Part shown: in pieces, positions 42,177 to 48,171 of the stretch
How positions within the stretch are numbered: position 1 is the first letter of the stretch
Layout: every line of letters begins with the position of its first letter
Source of the DNA: Gemmiger sp. An50
GTDB lineage: Bacteria > Bacillota > Clostridia > Oscillospirales > Ruminococcaceae
Direction: 5' to 3'
NCBI RefSeq assembly: GCF_002161595.1
Contig: NZ_NFID01000018.1
Coordinates: 1-64,000, forward strand
Length of the DNA stretch: 64,000 nucleotides
Program-made: the position numbers and the translations under genes
Notes under the pieces: generated by a model
What the model was told of the DNA's origin: nothing
The model's database searches: none
Seen by the model: only the letters and a program-made list of their open reading frames with translations

Positions 42177-42635
42177 TCAATTGCCCGAGCCGCTTATGTG
42201 CTCTTGAAGGATACGTTGAAAATCTGCGCTATAACTCTCATTCCCGATTTCTTTGTATCCCGAATTCACATCGTCTCCTATCTTTAAGACCAAGGTGCTT
42301 TCATTCATCCAAACCGTCACTGTCATCTGTGCAACATTCGATTTTTCTTTCCCCACAAAAATAACCGCATTGGGAATCTCATCTGTAAGTTCAGATTTTT
42401 CAGCATCCTGTGTGTTCATTAAAGCAAAAAGAATGGTGCTGATTTCATCCGGATTCTTCAACGGTTCTGCCTTTGTAAAATCAATTCCCGACAATTCATT
42501 TCCCGCTGCATTCACAGAGATTCCAATCTGTATGCGGTAATCGCTTTGTTGCGCTTTTCTGATAAAAAACACATTACTTATAATCAACGCAACAATAAGC
42601 ACGGCAATTGTAACTTTTCTCACCATTTTGTTCAC
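42177..42635 (-). CDS. Small membrane-anchored hypothetical protein
   Basis: This 152-residue protein has one N-terminal hydrophobic helix ('VTIAVLIVALIISNVFFI', about 8-25) followed by an acidic extracytoplasmic domain. It begins with GTG behind AGGGA, with an ATG three codons later as alternative. The gene lies 13 bases after a similar anchored protein gene at 42649-43041, and the two share the K-V-x-I-A-[IV]-L-I-V signature near the anchor, so they may be distant paralogues acting together. I recognise no family. Its AT-rich codon use differs from the genes left of 41.8 kb. Confidence 0.7.
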   Translation of the reverse strand: MNKMVRKVTIAVLIVALIISNVFFIRKAQQSDYRIQIGISVNAAGNELSGIDFTKAEPLKNPDEISTILFALMNTQDAEKSELTDEIPNAVIFVGKEKSNVAQMTVTVWMNESTLVLKIGDDVNSGYKEIGNESYSADFQRILQEHISGSGN

Positions 42636-42648
42636 ACTTTCCCTGAAG

Positions 42649-43041
42649 TCATTTCTTCAATTCCGCGTGATAATCTCCATCTGTAATGTGCAATTCATAA
42701 ACTTTTCCATTGGGAAGTTCCAGCGTTGTTCCGTCCGAAAAATGATCAGAGGGTAATCGCTCCAGTGTATCCGGGTCTACGGGAACAAAGATTTTGTAGT
42801 CGGAATTTTCCTCGATCAAAATTCCCTCGTAATATCCCGCTTTATAAATCACTTTGCCCTCTATCACATAATCTTCCGGTAAATAGTAATAATCTTCGCC
42901 CAATTCACAGGTTTCCATGTTGGGGGCCGGAAAACTCCCTGCCATGCTATTCTCCTGCCGTTTCACATTCCAAACAATTGCAGCAGCAAGAAGTCCCACA
43001 ATAAGGATCGCAATCATTACTTTTGAACGTGTATGTTTCAT
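42649..43041 (-). CDS. Small membrane-anchored hypothetical protein
   Basis: This 130-residue protein starts at 43041 behind GGGAGGTGG. An N-terminal anchor ('VMIAILIVGLLAAAIVW', about 8-24) precedes a small, Tyr- and Glu-rich domain ('YYYLPEDYVIEGKVIYKAGY', then 'IFVPVDPDTLERLPSDHF'). It is probably exposed outside the membrane. It heads a two-gene unit with the 152-residue protein. No family recognised; comparable anchored domains occur in Clostridial mobile islands. Confidence 0.7.
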   Translation of the reverse strand: MKHTRSKVMIAILIVGLLAAAIVWNVKRQENSMAGSFPAPNMETCELGEDYYYLPEDYVIEGKVIYKAGYYEGILIEENSDYKIFVPVDPDTLERLPSDHFSDGTTLELPNGKVYELHITDGDYHAELKK

Positions 43042-43134
43042 CGTTGCCACCTCCCGTAGTTTAATCGTTTTCGCACTCAGCTCTCGTCTTTTCTCATTGC
43101 CTCCCTTCATTTTGTTTGTAAAACACTATTTTTA

Positions 43135-43374
43135 TCAGCATATTCTATTTCCCACCAGATTCCCATAAAACTGTAACACAAAACAACAGCCTTCGCACTT
43201 CTTTTCCTGCGCCGTCGTCACAGCCTCGGCCAGATAGTAGCAATTCTGCTTGCCGAGGATGCAGCCGACCTTGCGGTTTTTCCAGAAGAAGCATTTGCGG
43301 CAGGTATCGGGCCTGTCCGCATAGTACCGGATTCCATCAATCAGAATGATTTTACGCTTTGCTTTTTTGCTCAT
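43135..43374 (-). CDS. Small Cys-rich protein, putative zinc-binding
   Basis: This 79-residue basic protein starts at 43374 behind AAGGAGG. Seven cysteines are spread as 'DTCRKCFFWKNRKVGC', 'QNC' and 'KKCEGCCF', consistent with a treble-clef or zinc-ribbon fold. The N-terminus (MSKKAKRKIILIDGIRYYAD) is Lys-rich. Similar short Cys-rich proteins are frequent in Clostridial mobile elements, but the function is not known. A terminator hairpin upstream separates it from the toxin-like gene unit. Confidence 0.7.
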   Translation of the reverse strand: MSKKAKRKIILIDGIRYYADRPDTCRKCFFWKNRKVGCILGKQNCYYLAEAVTTAQEKKCEGCCFVLQFYGNLVGNRIC

Positions 43375-43423
43375 TTCGATATCCTCCTTGCTTTGATCCG
43401 TTTCCGGCATCGTCCGAAAACGA

Positions 43424-43461
43424 CAAAAGCCCTGTGGTGAGGGTCAGTCACCACAGGGCTA
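43424..43461 (-). terminator. Terminator of the toxin-like gene unit
   Basis: A perfect 13-bp stem (43428-43440/43448-43460) with a 7-base loop and an A-run that reads as T on the minus strand, 23 bases past the stop at 43485. Confidence 0.8.
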
Positions 43462-43484
43462 TGTAAGATATCGATATTTCGTTT

Positions 43485-43691
43485 TCACGGGCACTTGAAG
43501 CCGTAATTATTACGCTTCACTCTTCTGGGACAAGCAAGAAACAGCGAGACACGCCAATCCGATTCCGAGCATGCCCATTCCCGAAGTTGCGTCCAATTCA
43601 TCAGTTCCACCTCCACAATCGAATAGCACATCTTGGTGATGACCGGCTCCTCAATGGCAACGGGATTCTCATAGATTACAGTGTTTTCCAT
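43485..43691 (-). CDS. Small hypothetical protein downstream of the MazF-like gene
   Basis: This 68-residue protein starts at 43691 behind GAGGAA. Its N-terminal half is acidic (MENTVIYENPVAIEEPVITK) and its C-terminal half is Trp/Arg-rich with two Cys. It follows the MazF-like gene by 48 bases and is probably co-transcribed. It does not look like a MazE antitoxin. The acidic leader followed by a short Cys/Trp-containing tail recalls a RiPP precursor, but no modifying enzyme is nearby, so I leave it unnamed. Confidence 0.5.
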   Translation of the reverse strand: MENTVIYENPVAIEEPVITKMCYSIVEVELMNWTQLREWACSESDWRVSLFLACPRRVKRNNYGFKCP

Positions 43692-43739
43692 ATGTATTTC
43701 CTCACTTTCACTTCGGATTGCGGTTGCCCGCAATGCTTA

Positions 43740-44138
43740 TCAGGGAAACTCCACACATTCCGGAATGGGAAACGGGTCCTCGGGGTCCAGATGCAGGCTC
43801 GCCCGTATGCTTTCATCAATGCGCTGCATGTGCTTTTGACTGGTGCGCCCCAGATATTTGATGATCTGCCCCTTGTTGATGGTGACGATTTGCTCTGCCA
43901 CGCTCATGGACGGCTCATTCAGACCATGCTGCTTGTTCAAAACATAGTGCGTCGGCTGCTTCAGCTTCTTCAGCTCCGTTGTGAGCGGCACGACGATCAG
44001 TGTCGGCCCGAAGAAGCTGCCGCTGTTGTTCTGGATATTGATAACTGGTCGGATGCCGCCCTGAATGTGGCCACGATGCTCCCCCAGATCCGCCAGATAA
44101 ATATCCCCTCGTCTGTAACTCCAATTGTTTCTAAGCAT
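43740..44138 (-). CDS. MazF/PemK-family toxin-like endoribonuclease
   Basis: This 132-residue protein starts at 44138 behind AAGGAGG. The MazF fold is visible: 'YRRGDIYLADLGEHRGHIQG' at the start, 'GGIRPVINIQNNSGSFFGPT', 'LIVVPLTTELKKLKQPTHYV' (Thr of the active site), and 'SMSVAEQIVTINKGQIIKYL'. MazF enzymes cut mRNA at short motifs and are usually paired with an antitoxin upstream. None is encoded upstream here, and the next gene downstream does not resemble one, so it may be a solitary regulator of the island. A hairpin at 44173-44195 lies in its leader. Confidence 0.85.
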   Translation of the reverse strand: MLRNNWSYRRGDIYLADLGEHRGHIQGGIRPVINIQNNSGSFFGPTLIVVPLTTELKKLKQPTHYVLNKQHGLNEPSMSVAEQIVTINKGQIIKYLGRTSQKHMQRIDESIRASLHLDPEDPFPIPECVEFP

Positions 44139-44172
44139 GTAATTCGCCTCCTTCAAGGTTGTATATGGAAAG

Positions 44173-44195
44173 GGGCGAGATATCGCTTCTCGCCC
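44173..44195. promoter_or_regulatory. Inverted repeat in the leader of the MazF-like gene
   Basis: A perfect 8-bp stem GGGCGAGA/TCTCGCCC with a 7-base loop, 35 bases upstream of the start codon. It could be an autoregulatory operator or a leader hairpin. Confidence 0.4.
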
Positions 44196-44216
44196 AATAA
44201 AGCCATTGTTGGCTAA

Positions 44217-44474
44217 ATCTCAATTTTATGTTATCCCCACATTTGTCCTCGACACCCCTGGGAACTGGCAGACGCTCAGGCCCGCCGGGAATACATTCAG
44301 GCGTCTGGCTGCTACCAGATCCATGGGACTCTCACCCCTCCGTGGTACTCACCGAGCTGCGTACAGAAGTATCATTATGCTGTGATGGATCATCGCTATA
44401 TACCGGAAGCAATCCGATACTTACAGGCCGGTTCGCGCTCCTGTCTGGTGGCAATCGTTGCGCTTTGCCGCTGA
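44217..44474 (+). pseudogene. Remnant of an unrecognised gene
   Basis: An 86-codon frame open between stops (44214 and 44472) encodes a well-mixed, protein-like sequence: 'WELADAQARREYIQASGCYQ', then 'SCVQKYHYAVMDHRYIPEAI' and 'RYLQAGSRSCLVAIVALCR'. It has no start codon or ribosome site, so it looks like the 3' end of a truncated gene. A competing frame (44228-44698) is compositionally poorer. No family recognised. Confidence 0.4.
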
Positions 44475-45170
44475 TGTGGCTCCTCATCACAGGTTTGTGC
44501 CTGAAGAATGATATGTACTTTTCAAGGTGCGCGGCAAGAAGTTTCTTGGCTCCTTACATGTTCAAGTTTATCCCGGTTGAGCGGAAATCTTTAGGTACCA
44601 GCAGTACCGGTTACCCGCCCTGGTTGTACGGATTTGCGGGCTTATACAGTTTGCGAGAATGGCATAGCCTAATTTTCTTAAAATCAAAAAAACAATAAAA
44701 AGGACCACTGGCTAACCGGTGATCCTGTAAAACGAGAGAAAACTCGCGGCTTTGACTCATCGTCGGAGGGCACGAGTTTCTGTTTGCGGCGGAAATGTGT
44801 GCATACCAGTACGCATCGCCTTTTAGTCACAAAAGATGGAACTCGTATATATTGATTTTCCAATCGGAGATTTTAGTTTTCAATAAGCTTTAGTAAAAAG
44901 AAACGATATAAATATAATTGGAGAAAATATCCGGTTTATTTTTTAGATTGTCAAAGTCGGTGTGATTCCGACTATACTAAACAAATTGAAATATTCCCAT
45001 GATACACTAGCATCGTCATTCTTTTTTTATTTTATCTAAAAAATTTTTAGTGAGTTTCAAACTGAAACATGTCCAAACCAGATTTTGATCGAACGGACAC
45101 AAAGTGCTAACATTGATACATAGTCAAAACACCCACCGGTACACACCGGCCAAAACCGAGAGGTGAAAAG
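44475..45170. other. AT-rich intergenic region upstream of the helicase-TIR cluster
   Basis: This region holds a weak hairpin (44702-44725) with a strong T-run on the minus strand but no minus-strand gene feeding it, an inverted repeat AGTCGG-N7-CCGACT (44955-44973), another GTTTCA-N3-TGAAAC (45054-45068), and two direct copies of CACCGG (near 45141 and 45149). No convincing coding frame is seen. It should contain the promoters and operators of the cluster starting at 45171. Confidence 0.5.
44948..45113 (+). promoter_or_regulatory. Candidate promoters of the helicase-TIR cluster
   Basis: Candidate 1: TTGTCA (44948-44953) and TATACT (44973-44978), spaced by 19 bases and enclosing an inverted repeat that may be an operator. 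Candidate 2: TTGATC (45085-45090), 17 bases, TAACAT (45108-45113), with a leader of about 50 bases to the first gene. Confidence 0.35.
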
Positions 45171-45899
45171 ATGAAACTGCAGAATCGTTCGTTTGTGTTT
45201 TATCTGTCCGGTCTTCGGGACAACGATACCGCTGTACAGTACTGGATTCATAAGCTGTACAGTGGCTATGATACAATGTTATTCAAGCTACCGTATACGC
45301 CGCCGTATCAGGATTTCGAATCGATCCGCGCGTTCCAGATACAAAGCCGGTTTCATCCTTTTACCGATACGCTGCAAAAGGAAAAACTGGCCGTGATCGA
45401 TCTTTCTGAATGGATTGGTGTTGATGTGCAGTTAGACTACTTGGAAATCTTTTTTCAGTTTCTGCACGACTACCACTCTTTTTACCACTTCCAGTACATC
45501 TTTACGGTGGGGGCAGCCAGTCGAAACCAAGCAATGCCGCTGTGTCAGATGGCTTGCCGTTATCTTGCTTCCGGACGCATTCATGAGGACCACATGTTCA
45601 CTACTCCTGCGCTGCTAGCCAGCTTCTTGCAGGCCAACTATCCTCTGCACATGGATGTAGCTCTGGGGTTAGCTAAGATATTTGCTGCACAGAAAGAGGG
45701 CCCAGCTCAGATAGACGCCGTAGTTAACGACTTGCTTAGCCGGGTGCGCTCCAAATCTGGCGACCTTATCACCAAACAGGACCTGCTGTGTCAGTTCGAC
45801 CAGGTGCGGCACAGCAAGGCATTTTTGTTATACGAGCGCGAACTTTTAATCTGGAAGAACGAAAAGCAGACGACAGACAGTGGGAGGGGTTCCACATGA
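45171..45899 (+). CDS. Unknown protein, first gene of the helicase-TIR cluster
   Basis: This 242-residue soluble protein begins MKLQNRSFVFYLSGLRDNDT behind GAGAGGTG. The pattern 'EKLAVIDLSEWIGVDVQ' (beta strand ending in Asp) followed by 'FFQFLHDYHSFYHFQYIFTV' and a late helical region ('NYPLHMDVALGLAKIFAAQK') recalls the second half of an AAA-type ATPase, but no P-loop is present; it could be a degenerate ATPase or adaptor. It overlaps the VirD4-like gene by 4 bases and so is translationally coupled to it. Family not recognised. Confidence 0.7.
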   Translation: MKLQNRSFVFYLSGLRDNDTAVQYWIHKLYSGYDTMLFKLPYTPPYQDFESIRAFQIQSRFHPFTDTLQKEKLAVIDLSEWIGVDVQLDYLEIFFQFLHDYHSFYHFQYIFTVGAASRNQAMPLCQMACRYLASGRIHEDHMFTTPALLASFLQANYPLHMDVALGLAKIFAAQKEGPAQIDAVVNDLLSRVRSKSGDLITKQDLLCQFDQVRHSKAFLLYERELLIWKNEKQTTDSGRGST

Positions 45900-47434
45900 A
45901 AAACATGACGGCCTACGACTATCAGACGGCTTGGAGCAAGTATGCCTTTGAAGACGAAGATTGTCGTTTTCTCACAAACTCCGAAGAGGATCTGCAAAAG
46001 ATCTGCGACTGTATCGACCTCAGCAATCCTGACCATCCAAAAACATCCGGCGGCATTCCTGTCCACTATGAGAACGGACGCCTATATGTGCTGAAAGAAG
46101 GCCCTCACACAAGAGTATGCGGAGAGTCCGGCAGCAAAAAATCCCGCACGGTGTGCCGCGGTGCACTGGTTTCTGCTGTAGAAAACAAAGACAGCATCAT
46201 CCTGAACGACCCGAAGGGTGAGATCAGCGGCGATTCCAAAATTCAGGGACTGCTGCAGGAACACAATGTAAATGTGTACATTCTCGACTTTCGAAAATTT
46301 GATAAGGATGGTTTCAATTGTCTGGCACATGCCTACAAGCTGGCACGGAAGGGCGACATGAGCAGAGCATGCGCTCTGCTGGACAGCTTTGTGAACATGA
46401 CGGTTGAGAAAAACAAGGGCGGTGACGATCCGTTTTGGAACAGTTCCGCCAGCAATCTGATCAATTTTGCAGCCAAAATCCTGCTGCGTGCGTTACTGCA
46501 GCTTCCGAACGGGGAAGAATCTTTCCATCTTGCCAGTGTGAAAAGCTTTATCCGGCAGGACCGCGACCATATGCGCATGATCCTGGCACGGCTGCGATCC
46601 GATTCTTCCAACCAACTGCTGCACGATCCCGTGGATGGCTTTGCTGAAATACTGGAAAACCCGGAACGCACCTATGCCTGTATCGTCCAGTCGGCCAATG
46701 CTTTGCTGAGCGCGTTCTGCTCCTCGGAAAATATTCTGAATATGCTCAGCATCCAAACCTTTGATCTGCGAAGCTTTTACGAACAGCCTTCGGTACTGTT
46801 TCTGGTAGTGCCAGATGAGCGAAAAACATACGACATGGTGGTCGGCTATCTAATTGATACCTTTTATCAGATTCTGGTGGAGGAGTACTGCGATGTATAC
46901 CAGGACCACCGTCAACCACCCTGCTCGATTAAATTTGTGTGTGACGAAGCAGCATCAATTCACATCAACGACATGAGCAGCAAGATCTCAGCCAGTCGCA
47001 GCCGTCAGATTGACTGGACCCTGATCTACCAGTCTGACCGGCAGATGCAGAAAGCCTACCCGGACGATTTTGCCACCATCTGCGGCAATGCCAAAAACTA
47101 TATTTTTCTTGGTTCCAGCGATCCTGAAATGCTGGCGGCAGTATCTGCTCAGACTGGCACCACCCATATTGCGCCCGGCGGACGAGCTGCTCCGCTTGTC
47201 AGTGTGGACGACTTGCGCCGGATGCGCAAGAAGAAGGAGTTCAAGGATGCTCTGCTGATCACTGGTAACCATCTCTATGCCGCAAAACTGCCGGATTATG
47301 ATGTTTATCCGTTTCTCAAGGATCAGCCAACGCCTCCCTGGCCGACCCATGTAAAACAGGCAACACTACACGTATTCACCCCAGAAGAGCTTCTGGAACG
47401 TGTAAACCGTGGAGAAGTGGCACTGTACAAATAA
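45896..47434 (+). CDS. VirD4/TraG-like ATPase without membrane anchor
   Basis: This 512-residue protein starts at 45896 behind GGGAGGGG, overlapping the previous gene by 4 bases. It has a Walker A-like loop 'RVCGESGSKKSRTVCRGALV' (about 74-93; GSKKS instead of GSGKS), the TraG-type 'IILNDPKGEISGDS' (about 101-114), and a Walker B 'SIKFVCDEAASIHI' (about 343-356), followed by the Gln-type sensor region 'LIYQSDRQMQKAYPDDFATI'. Coupling ATPases of this family pump DNA into type IV secretion channels, but this one lacks the N-terminal membrane helices. With no relaxase or channel genes nearby, a cytosolic DNA-handling role is more likely than conjugation. Confidence 0.85.
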   Translation: MKNMTAYDYQTAWSKYAFEDEDCRFLTNSEEDLQKICDCIDLSNPDHPKTSGGIPVHYENGRLYVLKEGPHTRVCGESGSKKSRTVCRGALVSAVENKDSIILNDPKGEISGDSKIQGLLQEHNVNVYILDFRKFDKDGFNCLAHAYKLARKGDMSRACALLDSFVNMTVEKNKGGDDPFWNSSASNLINFAAKILLRALLQLPNGEESFHLASVKSFIRQDRDHMRMILARLRSDSSNQLLHDPVDGFAEILENPERTYACIVQSANALLSAFCSSENILNMLSIQTFDLRSFYEQPSVLFLVVPDERKTYDMVVGYLIDTFYQILVEEYCDVYQDHRQPPCSIKFVCDEAASIHINDMSSKISASRSRQIDWTLIYQSDRQMQKAYPDDFATICGNAKNYIFLGSSDPEMLAAVSAQTGTTHIAPGGRAAPLVSVDDLRRMRKKKEFKDALLITGNHLYAAKLPDYDVYPFLKDQPTPPWPTHVKQATLHVFTPEELLERVNRGEVALYK

Positions 47435-47500
47435 AAAAGCCGAGGTCTCACAGGAAAAGAGGCTGTATGGAAGATCTATTCAAATAAGGAGGATTGTTGT

Positions 47501-48085
47501 ATGCTGCCAAGTATCAAACGCATCACCAAAATCGGCCCCGAAGTGGTCGATCTGTTTACCTATCGTTTTACGGAAACGCGCAGTATCTGGCTGCTGGGTG
47601 AAGTGAATGACCGCACGGCGGCAGAGATCTGTCTGCAGCTGGAATATCTGGACGGCATCGGGAGCGAGGATATTTTGCTGTACATCAACAGCCCCGGTGG
47701 TTCCGTAGCGGCAGGTCTTTCCATTGTGGATGCTATCCGGCGATGCCGCTGTGATGTCGTTACGATTGCCACCGGCATCGCTGCCAGTATGGGGGCCTTT
47801 ATCTTGTCCTGCGGAACGAAGGGAAAACGGTATGTGACACCGCTGGCGGAAGTGATGATCCATCAGCCGCTGGGTGGAGCACAGGGACAGGCGTCCGATA
47901 TCGAGTTGGTGGCCAGGCATATTGTCCAGACCAAAATGCGGCTGAATCAGGTGCTGGCGGAAAACACCGGCCATACTGTCGAGGAGGTGGCGCTGGACAG
48001 TGACCGCGACTGCTACATGACCGCACAGCAGGCGATCGACTACGGTATTGCTGACTGTCTGCTGAAAAGTAATGAATTGTTGTGA
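47501..48085 (+). CDS. ClpP-family serine protease
   Basis: This 194-residue protein has the ClpP catalytic triad: Ser in 'GIAASMGAFILSCGTKGKR', His in 'EVMIHQPLGGAQGQASDIEL', and Asp in 'LDSDRDCYMTAQQAIDYG'. 'LYINSPGGSVAAGLSIVDAI' is the usual oligomer-handle strand. AGGAGG precedes the ATG. Housekeeping clpP is normally next to clpX or tig; here it lies between a VirD4-like ATPase and two helicases with no Clp ATPase. It is therefore a specialised copy, perhaps fed by one of the local ATPases or processing a cluster protein. Confidence 0.92.
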   Translation: MLPSIKRITKIGPEVVDLFTYRFTETRSIWLLGEVNDRTAAEICLQLEYLDGIGSEDILLYINSPGGSVAAGLSIVDAIRRCRCDVVTIATGIAASMGAFILSCGTKGKRYVTPLAEVMIHQPLGGAQGQASDIELVARHIVQTKMRLNQVLAENTGHTVEEVALDSDRDCYMTAQQAIDYGIADCLLKSNELL

Positions 48086-48171
48086 GGGAAACTTGCAAGA
48101 TATTCATCAGCGGTGTACTATTATATCGAAATAAAGTGGAAGTTTAGAAACAGGTAATGGAGGTATAAAGG

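Noticed and set aside
44228-44698. 157-codon plus-strand frame right of the MazF-like gene
   Set aside because: No ribosome site, odd composition (Pro/Ser/Leu-rich), and another frame over 44217-44474 looks more protein-like.
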